Positions 46,248 through 59,099 of a stretch of 64,000 nucleotides of DNA are shown one piece after another. The stretch comes from Glycine soja. Lineage: Eukaryota > Streptophyta > Magnoliopsida > Fabales > Fabaceae. A model generated the notes under the pieces. The model searched no databases, was not told the DNA's origin, and was given only the letters and a program-made list of their open reading frames with translations. Both the position numbers and the translations under genes were made by a program. The stretch spans positions 11,444,485 to 11,508,484 of the forward strand of contig NC_041002.1 of NCBI RefSeq assembly GCF_004193775.1, read 5' to 3'. How positions within the stretch are numbered: the first letter of the stretch is position 1; each line of letters starts with the position of its first letter.

Positions 46248-49200
46248 TTTAATTGCAGGCTGATATTTTCCCAGTCGAACTTAGCCTTTTGCTGGTTGTA
46301 GGACGAATAAGTTATCCTATGACTCATGAGTTTTATTTTTTATTTTTAAAGGAAACAACTATGAGTCACATGATTAATATCTTTATAGATATAAAAGTAA
46401 AAGTAAGAGTACACATGTAATTTTAATTTTTCTGTTCTTTTTTAGGGATAAAAAAGTAATTTTATTTATTTTTTCATCATAAAAAATATTTTCCCGTTAA
46501 TTATTTAAAGAATAAAATAATAATTTTAACTTTCTCGCTCTTTTTAAGGACAAAAATATAAATGTAGAAGTACTTTTTATATTATAATTATTATAATTTT
46601 ATGTTTAAAAAACATTATATTTTTATTTAAAACGCTATATACAAAATTGAAATAATAATAAATTAAATAAATAAACATGATACATAATATTTGTATTTTA
46701 AATTTACGGTATGATTAAATAGATAATAATTTTATATTAAAAATATTTTTAATATAAATTTTTAATGCTTAATTGTAAAAATAAAATAAAATATAACAAA
46801 AAGGAAACTGTTTTATATTTAAAATTGATAGATCCTTGTTTTATTTTTCTATCAAAAAATTAATTCAAAAAAATATATTGTGATCGTGTGATTGATTCAA
46901 AATATCTCAACATATATTACGAATCAATAAAAAGATACATTATTAAAAAAAATACAGTATTTTAAAAATAAAAAAACACGTTAAATTTATTCATAGACTT
47001 GCGGGATATAACTAAATTTATAACATTTAATTCAGTTGCAAAAATCCTACAAATTTTATTCACACATTTAATACTAATTGGTTGTCAAATTATATGTTGA
47101 TAATAAATATAATTGAACAGAAATAAAGATATTAATTATGTTAAAAAATTAATTCATTACATCTAATTACCCATTAAATTTTTTTAATTGATTATATTAA
47201 TTTTTTTAAGAAACTGATTATGTGAATTGATTAGTATAACATAAAGATTGCAATATAATAATATAATAAGTCTAATGTAAACATTTTAATATAAATAAAA
47301 TTAATTTTGTGCATAAATAAAAATCAATTAAATTTATTTTTAATTTCAATATGTAATTTTGGTTAGAAGCATGATTAGTGAAATACATTAATTGTCATTA
47401 AATCTAAATTTTTGGAAATTTTTGAAAGATGTATTTTCTTTTATTTAAATGTGAATGACCCTTTTGTAGATTAGAAATTTGCTCTTCAATATGAAGGTGG
47501 TAATTTGTCCTTCATCAAAAGTAAGATTTTTCTCTTTTAATTATAAAATTTGTTCAGTTGTCTATATACTGAATTGTTGTTTGTAAATGGATCATCTAAA
47601 ATGTATTTTTTTTTCATGAAAGACAAAAAAATTTGATTAATCAATTATTTATCATTTTTTTCATATTATTATTTTTCGAAATTTCATGCTCATTCTAAAC
47701 TTTTAACGCATTCCTTTTTCTTTCATTTGTGTGTTAATATAATATTTTGTGTTACTAATTTGTTTTTTGATCTTGTTTTTGATGTATGAATTTGATTTTC
47801 CACGTTTGTAGGTCATTCCTACAAAATTTGTGGATAACATTGTTTCTTTAGATTAAAAGCATATATATCTTGGTTGAAGGAGGTGGCCCTATGCCTACAA
47901 TCTTATGGGGACTAAGGGAAGACACATTGAGCTATATATCTGGGTCAAAGGTGATACTAGTTTGTGAAGAATAAAAAAATTGATTAATGAAAATGTCCTG
48001 AAGTATGATATTTATGTCAGGATCATTATAAAGAATTAAAATTCCTAGAGTTTTTGAAAGATCTAAAGTACGAATTAGGAAAAGTTCTGTGTCCAAAATT
48101 CTTCTTAAATATTATATAATTTGAAAACTACCTTAATATTGATGAATTGTTCTTACCATGCATGTGAAATAATATTGCAATACCCGTGACTTATATTTAC
48201 TCTTTCACCATCAATTTTTATATTACTAATGGAATAATCAACTTTATGCAAAAAAAATATTTTTATTTTATTTTATTTTCAAAATTATTTAACTCTTTAA
48301 GATAATATGATAATCTACTCTTCAATGTTAAAAGTCGTTGATGACTGATGTTAAAAACTTATTTTATAGTAATGCACTATTAAACTTTTTTACTTATTAC
48401 TTGTTTTACAGATTTTTAAAATTAATTTTGAAAAAATAAAACGTGAATATTAAAAGTTTTAAATAGTGTATATTTATTTAAATATATAATTAATCAATAA
48501 TATAAAATTAAAATAAATAAATACTAACAGAATGCTTTTACAATAAAACACATAACATAAAAATACAAGATAACAAAATTTATGAATAATTTTAATTACA
48601 TTATATTTAATGAGTTTATTTATTCTTTAACGAATAAAAAAATTATATTAATTATTTTTTTACAAGAAAAATTATATTAATTCTTAATTCATAGCAACTT
48701 GTATTCATTCCTAACAAATTATAAGATTTTTTATAAAAAAATAGAGAAAAATAAATATATACTTTATTACATTAAAATTTTCTAAAAAATATTAGTTGTT
48801 CAATCATTTTAATAATTAACTCAGAAAATCAAATTAATCAAATGATCTAATTGATCGATTAAAATTAACTAATTTATTGTCATAAAAAAATGATAAAGAT
48901 ATCATATTTATAAAAAAATTAACGTGAAAAATTTAAAGAAAAAATATCTAAAATATATAATATTAATGGCTATTAATTTTACTCTTACTAAAATAAATAA
49001 ATTACTCAAATAAAAATTTGGATCAGTCTCATTCATTGATGAAATTTTGATTTCTATAAATTAAATCATGGCCTTATTTTAATAAAAAATTACTTTAATT
49101 ATTTTTTACCATTGTATACATATAAATATAGCTAATCATTTTAATCCATTGTATACATATAAATTAAATCATGACCTTATTTGACTAAAGAAAATTAACG

Positions 49201-51005
49201 TACAAAATTAATATTTAAGGAAGAATTTATATTAAAAAAATATAATATCAATGATTATCAATCATAGGAGTCAAATTACACTGATACAACTTTGACAAGA
49301 TCATTTGTGTGATTAAATTATTTTTATAACTTGATATAAAATGTAATTTTTATGATTCAATCGTTGAATTATATTTACATATTACCAATATCATTTGTGT
49401 AAAAAGAAGAAGATAATCAAATGATTCATATTTCAGTATATTTTGAAATGTTTATATGATTTTAGTCTATATGATCGAGGTAATAAATAATTTTGGATTA
49501 ATATAAAATTTTATATCTGATCTACATGAAAAAAACTTTCAATCCAACAGTGAGTTTCAAAAAAATATATTATTCCATTAAAATTTATTAAATAATATAA
49601 TATTTATCAAAATTACACAATATAATCTAATCCTTCGTTATTCTTAATATAAAATAAGTAAATTTTACCGTGGAAATTTTATCCCGTGAAGATTATTATG
49701 TAATCATTGCGCATATCTTTTTTATATATTGAGATATTAAAATAATGTAATACACTTGTTACATTTACAGACATATGTACAGAGACAAAAGAAAAAAAAA
49801 GTTCAACTAGAGATCTTATTACATTTACATGTATAAATAAAAAAATCTATAGTATCTTTAACCGATTAAATTTCTCGTTATATATCTCTTGTAATTAGAT
49901 CCGTAATTGTTTTTAATTTCCTGTTTTAGAGGAGTATTAACATATATAAATTAGTGTTGAGTGAAAAAGGTTGTGTACTCTGAAGATTTATTTTAAAACG
50001 GCATATTTTTTTAATCATTAGGATAAATAATTTGGAGATTGATGATAGTTGATCCTGAATTGTTATTGTTTCAAAAATAATTTTTGAAGGATGAATTCAT
50101 TAATGAGTTTCATTAGACAAAAGTTATACAACTTTTATATCAACAATGTTTATATTTTTTTATATCAAAACAAACTTTATTTTTTTAATTTGAAAGTAAA
50201 GTTAAATTTTTTAAATTTTATATATTCTATTTATATTGCATTAATCCATAATTATATATATTTGTTATACAGGTAATTATAATAGGACAAATTTATTGGA
50301 AAAATTATTTTTTATGTTGACAGACTCTTAAAAACATTTATATTTATATTTATTCTATACAACTTTTATATTATTTATATTTATTCTATACAATTTTTAT
50401 ATGAATGATGCTTAAATTTTTTCTATATTAAAATATCTTTTATTTTTTTTTAATTTAAAAGTATAAAATTATATTCTTTAAAACTATTATATATTCTATT
50501 TATGTTGTACTAATCTATATTTATATTCATGTATCGTACAAGTATCCATAATAGAATAAGTCTATTAGAGTGATTTTTATTTAATCATTATTTTTTTATG
50601 TCAAGAGACTCTTAGATATTTGCATGTAATTTTAATGTATACAACTTTTGTATAAATGATGTTTATATTTCTTTTTATATCAAAACATATCCTTCATTTT
50701 TTCAATTTAAAAGTATAAAATATTATATCAGAACATATTTGTTTGTTTTGGTCCATTAAGTTTTAAAAGTCTCATTTGCATCCTTAATTTATATTTTCGA
50801 AATGTATCATTTTGATCATTTCTTCTAATTTTCATTAGCAGCGTTAATGTTTCTTAACTTTTAATTTTTGAAATAATTGATTTAAAATATCGGCATCTAA
50901 AACCTACCACAAGAAAAATTTGAATTTATGATTTAGGTTTCTATTCATTGATGTATTATTATTTATCATAACTTAAATTTATATAAATGAATCCCCCTAC
51001 AAGAC
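46248..51005. other. Long AT-rich stretch without recognised genes
   Basis: No supported frame over nearly 4.8 kb. A short less-AT-rich patch at 47808-47950 begins after an acceptor-like TTTGTAG and reads VIPTKFVDNI, which may be the trace of an exon. Segments at 50090-50460 and 50590-50720 repeat a TTTTATATYAATGATGTTTATATTTT-like phrase. Confidence 0.45.
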
Positions 51006-51264
51006 TACTAGAAAAATTAAATTTAGTGACGAAATTTAGTGAAGGAACATATTTCCTCTCAAACAGTAACAAATTTTGACAAAATTGAAATTATGTGATG
51101 AAGTAGAATTTATGTTATTTAGTGATCAATTTAGTGTTAGATCAGTTTCCTCTTAAATACTTTCGTCATAAAATTCGCCTCAAAACAAATATTTTACTAT
51201 TAGTGAGAAAATTAGTGAAGACACAATTCCTTTTCTAATCGTTTCATCACAATATATCACTAAT
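51006..51264. mobile_element. Probable CACTA transposon end fragment
   Basis: It begins TACTAGAAAAATTAAATTTAGTGACG, close to the CACTAGAAAAA terminus, with the first base changed. Subterminal ATTTAGTGACGAAATTTAGTGA-like motifs recur in both strands, ending ATCACTAAT next to a retrotransposon LTR. There is no transposase. Confidence 0.5.
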
Positions 51265-51850
51265 TGTAACACCCTTTGAGGTATTACCATAACTTGCCTA
51301 TATGTCTCACCAAAGAGAACTATATGGAACACCAATCAAAGAAGTGAAAACTAAAACATAAATATGAAAGACTCTTTATACAAATACATGAAGGAAATTT
51401 AAACTTGTCCCATACATTACAATTGACACTCTCAGGTGTTGTACAAAACTTAAAAGAAAGACACCTAAAGCATAAATTAATTTCCCATACATTGGGATGC
51501 ATATAACAAACTAAACATCTTCTTTTCCTGTAGGTGACTCCTATTCCAGGCTCCTCCCTTGAAACTTATAGGAATGAAACATAAGTCTCAAAGTATGCTC
51601 TAGGGACTCTACAAATAGGGGTGACTATCCTACCCTAACTAAGCATGCCCAACATTCATGGCTTTGCCTATCATCGAACTCTCAATTACTATTTGATACT
51701 CATTCCCATAATTATACCATTTCTTGAATATAGGCATACATCTTGTCATTTATACAAAACAAGGAACACACATGCATAACATAGTAGTCACATCATACAT
51801 ATCATGTTTTCGTTTTTGTTCTTTGTTTGGTTTTGGTTAACTTTATTATT
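51265..51850 (-). repeat. Ty3/gypsy LTR-like sequence (minus)
   Basis: On the minus strand it ends ...TACCTCAAAGGGTGTTACA at 51265, the usual end of Tekay/Del-type plant LTRs. It contains the GGGAGGAGCCTGGAATAGGAGTC phrase near 51540-51565. The right boundary is guessed; 51851-52233 contains further non-coding sequence that may be part of the same element. Confidence 0.45.
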
Positions 51851-52233
51851 TTATTTCACTTAATTACCATCCCTTAGTGAACTGATCAAGCTCTAGTTGT
51901 CAAGAAGTGTCACCTCATATTTATATACTCCTATGATTTAGTGGGTGAAATTTCTTCCATCATAGAAGGAGTTCCTTGACCTCAAACTTGTATATCACTT
52001 TGGTGTGAATACATATATTCTTCCTTTTATGATGAATGTTAACTCTATCCCCTAGACTAAAGGTGAAGACGGTCATTCCCTTTGACATGAGTATCCTCCT
52101 AGCCTTTCCTTTCTTTCAACTCATCTAGAGTTGCATAAAACCTTTTTCATAAACTCTCTATACCTTAATAATTAGATGGGTTCCTAACAATAGGGTGTAC
52201 ACCTCCACTTAGCCTTGGATGCACTTTAGAGCA

Positions 52234-53711
52234 TGATAATCACTAAATATACCTTATTTTCACATATGATTTAAGGTGATTATCTGACATTTATGATACA
52301 TTTAGCCTTGTTTTACCTTAAAATTAGGTCAAAGTGTGAATAATTACATAGGAACCTTAAGATTTAAAGTTTTTAGGACTCTGATGTTTTTGTGGAGTTT
52401 TTACAGTGATTTAAGTTAGCTAAAGAAGTCGAGCCTTATCACTTAAGCTTGGCATGTTGTGTGCTTAAGCAAACTAAGTAAGAATTAGAATGAAGAGACA
52501 TTATCATGCCTAGCTCAAGAAAATCATTCTGAGTGCTTTAGTGAGAGGAATTTTGAAGAAAATAGATGAAGTTAAGCTCGATTAAGCTTGAGCAAAATGA
52601 GGCTTAAGTGAGCTAGGTAAGAAATCAACCTTGGATTCATTGGAGGCCCTCGCTTAAGCCCATGCCTCAAAGGACTTGAGAGAGGTGAATAGAGCAAAGG
52701 AAGAGCATGAAGACCTCACTTAAGCATGACATTTTGTGCGCTTAAGCTGGTTGCACTTAAGCGAGTAAAGTAAAAAAAATGCCTCGACAAAGATTAGAAG
52801 GCCTCGCTTAATCGTGTCAGAACCAAGCCCATATCAGAATACAAAAGACCTATGCCATGATAAAGGGGGAATTTAGTGCAATTCAAACGATAATTTTATG
52901 AGATAGAGAGTACTATTCCTAGGGTTCTTAGTTTTGATTCATTACATGTTTGTATGTTTGACGTAGGAAATTGTAATCAAGCTATGAGCTACTAATTTCC
53001 TCATCTGTCATGGTTGGATAGACTGAACCTAATTTCATGTAATACTTTCTTTTAATACAATTTCGAACCTAATTTCATGTAATACTTTCTTTTAATACAA
53101 TTTTGAACCTAATTTCATGTAATACTTTCTTTTAATATGATTATTTAGATTTCTTCTTCTTCTTCTAATGTTTGTTTTAGATTGATCAACTATTATTTGA
53201 TATTAGGAATCAATAGTTTAGTCAATAGATATTCATTTGATTCTCAAACTGAGAAGAGTACCTAATTAGGATTGATTATAGACATAGGTCAATACCAATT
53301 AGGCTCCTTTAATTCTTAAATGTTAATGCTGATTATTTAGATTGATTTGTTAAGACATTGAGAATTAATCTAAATAACTTGGACTCTTTCACTTAAGACA
53401 TTAGGGTTAGAATATAACTATGAATTGGGGATAAATTGCACGAATAACTATATTGATTGGGATTATTGCATTGAAAAAGGGGGGAAACCAAGTTTTACCC
53501 TAATAGTTCAAATCATTAATTCTCAAAACAATATTGTCATTGTTTCTTCAACTGTTCTCATTTATTTTCTTTTACTCATATGTTTGTTCTTTTACACATT
53601 CAAGTCATAATTGTTCGAATATAAACTAGCCCTTTGGGAGACGACTTGGACACAAGCATCATTACTATTTCAAAACTTGGTTGCACTTGACCACACAAAA
53701 AAACTTTAACA
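52234..53711 (+). repeat. 5' LTR of an Athila-like element (1478 bp)
   Basis: It runs from TGATAATCACTAAATATACC to ...ACTTTAACA, 7 bp before a primer-binding site. It contains a 40-bp triplication (53025-53139) and several CTTAAGC-type words. Its start and its GGGAGACGACTTG motif near the end match the minus-strand LTR at 31050-31625, although it is much longer. Confidence 0.75.
53025..53139. repeat. 40-bp tandem triplication in the Athila-like LTR
   Basis: Copies start GAACCTAATTTCATG at 53025, 53065 and 53105, with a period of exactly 40 bp. The first two are almost identical and the third is truncated. Confidence 0.95.
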
Positions 53712-53717
53712 AGTCTC

Positions 53718-53736
53718 TAGTACCGTTGTCGGGGAC
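53718..53736 (+). promoter_or_regulatory. Primer-binding site of the Athila-like element
   Basis: TAGTACCGTTGTCGGGGAC matches, with three changes, the TGGCGCCGTTGCCGGGGAC type used by Athila/Calypso elements (tRNA-Asp type). Confidence 0.7.
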
Positions 53737-53762
53737 TAATGTCTTATATTTGGTGGAGAAGT

Positions 53763-56010
53763 GTATTGAGATCTTCATGGATGAATTCTGGTTTTTGGCA
53801 GCTCTTTTGATGCATGTCTTGCAAACTTAGAGTTATTGCTAAAAAGGTGCACTAAAACCAACTTGGTGCTCAATTGGAAAAAGTGTCACTTCATGGTGAT
53901 TGGAGGTATAGTACTCGGGCACAAAATCTCAACCCAGGGAATTGAAGTTGACAAGGAAAAAATTGATGTGCTTGAAAGACTACCACCACCATGGGATGTA
54001 AAGGTACTTAGAAGCTTTTTGGGGCACACTGAATTTTACAAGAGGTTCATCAAATACTTCTCAAAGATTGCTAGACCCCTTAGCAATTTATTAGCCAAAG
54101 ATGTTCCCTTCTATCTTAACAGAGCCTGTTTTGAGGCTTTTAAATTGCTAAAAGGGAAGTTGGTGATAACTCTTATCATCATAGCTTTATAGTGGGACCA
54201 AAAATTTGAGTTGATGTGCGACGCTAGTGGTTATGCAGTGGGGGTCATGCTAGGATAATGGAAGGAGAAGATTTTTCATGCTATTTACTATGCAAGCAAA
54301 GTGCTCAATGGATCACAACTCAACTACACAACCACAGAGAAGGAGATGTTGGCGGTTTTTTATGCACTAGAAAAAGTTCAAGTCCTATCTTGTGGTAGAA
54401 AAGTTCTCAATGGAGTGCAACTCAACTACGCAACCATGGAGAAGGAGATGTTGGCGGTTGTTTATGCACTAGAAAATTTCAGGTCCTATCGTGTGGGGTT
54501 GAAGATTGTAATCAACACAAACCACTTAGCTATTCAATTCGTTCTCACTAGGGCAGACTTAAAGCCATAATTAATTTTGTGGGTTTTATTGTTGCAAGAG
54601 TTCGACTTCAATATTTGAGACAAGAAAGGTAGTGAGAAACTTGTAGCCAACCATTTTTCACGGTTGGTCAATGAGGAGGTCATCATTCATGAGAAGGAGG
54701 TTCCTGAGGAATTTCTAGATGAGAAGTTAATGGTTGTGAAGATAGAAAAAGAAAAGTTCCCTTGGTTTGCTACCATGGCTAACTTCAAGGCCATAGGGGA
54801 GCCACCAAAAGACCTTAAGCTAGTCGAGAAGAAGAATTTCTTTTGAGAAGCCAAGCAGTGTGTATTGGATGACCCCCACTTGTTTAAAGTTAGAGTTGAT
54901 AATTTGTTAAGGAGGTGTGCCAAAAGGGAAGAAGTAACTAGCATATTATGGCATTGCCATAACTCGCCATACAAAAGGACAACTGCAAAAGTCCTCTGAT
55001 CTGGTTTCTTTTGGCCAACTTTGTTCAAGGATGCCCATGCATGCACAAGGGTGCAACTAGTGTCAAAGAACTAGGAACATCTCTAGGAGGCACAAGATGT
55101 TGTTGCAATCTATACTGGAAGTGGAGGTCTTCAATTGTTGGGGCATTGACTTTGTTGGTCCCTTACCATCATCGTATGGTAATGAATACATCTTGGTGGT
55201 AGTATACTATGTCTCAAAGTGGGTGGAAGCAGCGGCAACTCCTACCAATGATGCAAATATTGTGATCAAATTCCTCAAGAAGAATATCTTCGCTAGGTTT
55301 AGAATGCCTCGAGTTTTAATTAGTGATTAGGGAGCACATTTTTGTAATGCGTAGCTGGAAAGGGTCTTGCAACACTATGAGGTTTGACATAAAGTGGCCT
55401 CCCCCTACCATCCTTAGATGAATGGACAAGTAGAGGTCTCCAACAGAGAGATCAAGCTGATTTTGGAAAAAATAGTGGCTGCCTCTTGAAGGACTAGTCC
55501 AGTATGCTTGATGATAGCTTGTGGGCCTACCGTACTAAATTTAAGATACCAATAGTCCTCTTGCCGTTTCAGATGGTGTATGGAAAGACATGCCACCTTC
55601 CGGTGGAACTGGAACACAAAGCCAGAAGGCTCTCAAGTTTCTAAATTTTGATCCAATTGCATCGGGAGACAAAAGGAAATTTTAGTTAAAGGATCTGGAG
55701 GAAATGTGACTCAATGTTTTTGAGTCATTCAAATTGTATAAGGAGTAGACCAAGGCCTACCATGACAAGAAAATCTTGAAGAGAAAGTTCAAGCTGGGAT
55801 AACAAATGTTACTCCACAACTCCCAGCTTAGACTATTTCCAGGGAAGTTGAAGTCCAGATGGAGTGGCCCCTTTACCATAAAAGAGGTCAAACCTTACTG
55901 AGAAATAGAGGTTGTGGACCTTTCAACATAGAAAAGTTGGGTCGTAAATGGTCAAAGGCTCAAGATTTACTTAGACGGTGACGTTGGGTGGTTCATCGTG
56001 GTGATTAACT
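53763..56010 (+). pseudogene. Athila-like pol, 5' half deleted
   Basis: It starts in the RT catalytic region (CIEIFMDEF, where the YxDD-type site is expected, about 53769-53795), 26 bp after the primer-binding site. Gag, protease and the RT fingers are gone. After one frameshift, RT/connection is open (53806-54192; KCHFM, GIVLGHKIS, RSFLGHTEFYKRFI). RNase H (54210-54570) carries a 102-bp in-frame duplication. The integrase zinc-finger region (54900-55000), core (55115-55470; [20 protein letters not shown]-stop-GAHF) and tail (to about 56010; [24 protein letters not shown]) follow, with several stops. It is related to the minus-strand remnant at 27498-29460. Confidence 0.85.
54298..54501. repeat. 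102-bp in-frame tandem duplication in RNase H
   Basis: AAAGTGCTCAATGGA (54298) and AAAGTTCTCAATGGA (54400) begin two copies of 34 codons each, containing LNYxTxEKEMLAVxYALE. The copies have diverged at about a dozen sites. Confidence 0.9.
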
Positions 56011-57999
56011 TAAGTGACCCACAAGGACACTTCACACATCAACCTAGTTACATTAATAAGTGCTTATAGGGATGCATTCTAGGATTCTAACCTTTTCTTC
56101 ATATGTGCATTGCATTTTAGGATGAGTTCAATAACAATACTTTGCATCTTTTTCGTTCGGCATAATAGGGGATACATTTGTTCCCCTTTGCTTAAGCATG
56201 GCTAAGCCATTGCTTAAGCAAGGCAAGTAACCATCAGAGAATTCCTTAACTGACCTTGCTTAAGTATGGCACCTTGCCCACTCGAACAAGGCAAGCTAGT
56301 GGCTAACAAGGGCTTCCCTGGTTGACCATACTTAAGCATGGCACCTTTCTTGCTTGAGTGAGGCAAGACAGTAGCTTCTACTGTAGCTCCGCGCTTATGT
56401 GAGATAAAAAAAAAGTTGGCTCTAGGCCTCTTGGCCCATCATACTTGCTTAAGCGAGCTGATGCTCATGCTTAAGTGAACATATCGTAATTGAGGGGAAG
56501 CTTTATAACTTCTCACTTTTCTCTTTCCCTCCATCATTCCCTCCATTACTCCCTTAATTCTCCTCGTTTCCACGATTCAATACTCCCCTTCTTTCTTTAA
56601 AACTGTTATCTTCTTATTCTCAGCCTATGACTAACATTCCCTTATCATTGCCTTAGCCTGGCAGAGTATGTAGCCTAGGTTACATGGGCAACCGACATTG
56701 GGGACTAGCCAACCACTACCTAAGGACGTGGGCATGAGGCTACATAGGACGAAGATAGGGATAGCAACAGGGGAGACAAAATGGATGCAAACTCGTCCTT
56801 AGATGAGACAGAGTCCTAAGGGAGTATTTCTCTTCCCTATCCCTGTTATTGCTTTTTAGTTGTTCTAATTTTTAGAATTAGTTTTTTTAATTAAATAAAG
56901 AAGCAGTAGAAAGCACTAAACATGTGATTACATAATAACATCTTTTGCATTGTATAATGGAAACTGATTTGCTTATTTTGAAAAGCGTGGTTGAACTCTA
57001 ATTAATGGAAAAAAATTGTGTGTCATTGCATGATTCTGAAAAGGTTAACGAGTTTGGCATGAAACACAATGTTCCACCAAGAGTCCTTTACTAATCCTAC
57101 AAGTAAATCTATGGTATCTTAATTATTTGCTCCTTTTGAAATTCTGGATATGTTCTTGAACATTTGGAATTTTTTTTATCCAGCTAATTTTAACTAAATC
57201 ATCCTCTAATGCAAACTGAGTTCAAATTAACTAAATAATATTGTACCTAAAATGAATTCGGTAGTGATTTATGTGATAGGAACTAATTTTACTATGGACT
57301 AATAGATAAAATACTCAAAGAACAAAGATCAATCATCTGATTACAATCTTAATATGCACTATGCAAAAAGTATAGAAATTGAGAATGAATATAAAAATTA
57401 TGATATATCTCATCACAACAATAAAGATAATGAAGCATCCTAGAAACTGCATCAAACAAATCCAACATTTAGAAAAGGTCTCTACTTGAAATTTATGGCT
57501 TTACAGTTGCAGCCTTAGTATGGCCAAATCATTTGAAAGAGTAGCAGTAGCAAAGCGTGTGCAATAATTATACTGCCAACATAAAGAGATCAGTAAGAGT
57601 TTATCATCTTAGCTTGTTACTGTCAAGTGGTTATAGTCAACTATTGATTACTTTTTAATTTTTTTTTAAAAATTATAACCAATATTATATATTTTACTGT
57701 TCATTATATCAACTGCATATCACTTACTCAACAAACACTATTTATCATAATAAACATGAAGAAAAGGGTATTATTTTTTTCTTTGATAAAAAAAGAGGTA
57801 GGAAAATAAAACTAAAAAGTGTAGATAAATATTTTTATGAATGGGAATGTTGACAATAGCTAGGAATTTAAAATTCTAATCTAAATAATAATTTGAAATT
57901 CACAATATAAAACCATAGATAGAAATGACATGCATGATAAGATTTTTTATTTTTATAATAATTAATTTAAAATGACATGCAATGCTAATAAATTTAATC
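56011..57999. other. 3' non-coding DNA of the Athila-like element, then AT-rich DNA
   Basis: 56180-56480 is rich in CTTAAGCATGGCACC-type words, also present in the LTR at 52440-52810, so it is element-derived. No env frame or 3' LTR could be recognised. From about 56850 it is plain AT-rich DNA without a gene. Confidence 0.45.
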
Positions 58000-59079
58000 C
58001 GGAAAGAAACCTTTAACATTTCATTGTACCTGCCTTTTGATCCTTGTTAGTCGACTTACGATGTTGAACGCTAGTTACTTCAGGAGTAAGCATCAGCTCG
58101 CTTGGGAGAGCTGCCCTTGCCCCAAGTGCCCATTTTCCTATAAATAGGTGTGCTAGGGAGGTTGAGGGGAGGTTCCAAGGATCAAGAGGTGAGGGAATTG
58201 AGAGAAGAGAGAAAGAAGAAGAAGAAAGAAGAGGAAACGAGGCCGAGGCGCTACCGAATCGCAACCGCGATCATCCCTTCGTTTCTTGTTCTGTGTTCTT
58301 CGTGCAACTGCGGTTAGTTTTATTTTTAAGATTTTGAATGTGATCTATGTACCCTTAGGGGTCCCCTTTGTTATTATGTGCATATTCATCTTCTCCATCT
58401 ATCATCGGCGATCTCGTTTTTCTTTGTAAAGTTCAATCTTAACCGATCACTAGTGTTGTAATGTTGTCTTTAAAAAGATTGAAAGTTAATAAACAAAACC
58501 AAGATAAAACCAACTCATAACTAACTTTTTTTTTTATTATCAAATATCACTTGAGATCATTTCAAGGTCCAACGCCTTAACGATTCTCTCTGCTTTTCAA
58601 ATTCTAAAACATCATTTCAAGGTCCAATGCCTTAAACGACTTTTATTCGCAATTAAGATTAATCTTTCAAAAAACATAAAATCAATTTAACACACAAATT
58701 TTCAAACTTAAAGAACTACGTAGGTCTGAATTCCTCATCGTACCTAAGGATACGTAGAAGCAAGGGAATCCCCTTGTCGACCCCTAAAATAAAGAAACAT
58801 AAAAAGGGAAAATACATAATTTTGAAGTCACGTTACACACACTCGATTAAAGGCTGCCGTCCCTTGTGATGAGCGCGTGAGGTGCTAATACCTTCCTCAT
58901 GCATAAACAACTCACGAATCCTTATTTTCAAAATCCACAAGCCTTCTTTTTGGTTTATTTTAACGTTTTCCTTGAATAAACGTTGGTGACGACTCCCACA
59001 CATTTTCCTTTTTGGAAGGCGCTCCTTTGGCTCATCTATTTTGCCTTTTTGCCCTCCCATCGTAGGGTAGGTTGTGACA
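58000..59079 (+). repeat. Ogre-like LTR (left boundary uncertain)
   Basis: It ends ...GGTTGTGACA at 59079, 2 bp before a primer-binding site. It contains TATAAATA at 58139-58146 and a purine-rich leader (AGAAGAAGAAGAAAGAAGAGG near 58210). Two similar ATTTCAAGGTCCAAYGCCTTAA words lie at 58558 and 58613. The left end is not defined; the LTR may be truncated near 58000. Confidence 0.65.
58139..58146 (+). promoter_or_regulatory. TATA box of the Ogre-like LTR
   Basis: TATAAATA preceded by a C/T-rich stretch and followed by a purine-rich transcribed leader. Confidence 0.6.
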
Positions 59080-59081
59080 GA

Positions 59082-59099
59082 TGGCGACTCTATTGGGGA
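59082..59099 (+). promoter_or_regulatory. Primer-binding site of the Ogre-like element
   Basis: TGGCGACTCTATTGGGGA matches the tRNA-Arg-type primer site known from Ogre elements, 2 bp after the LTR end. Confidence 0.75.
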
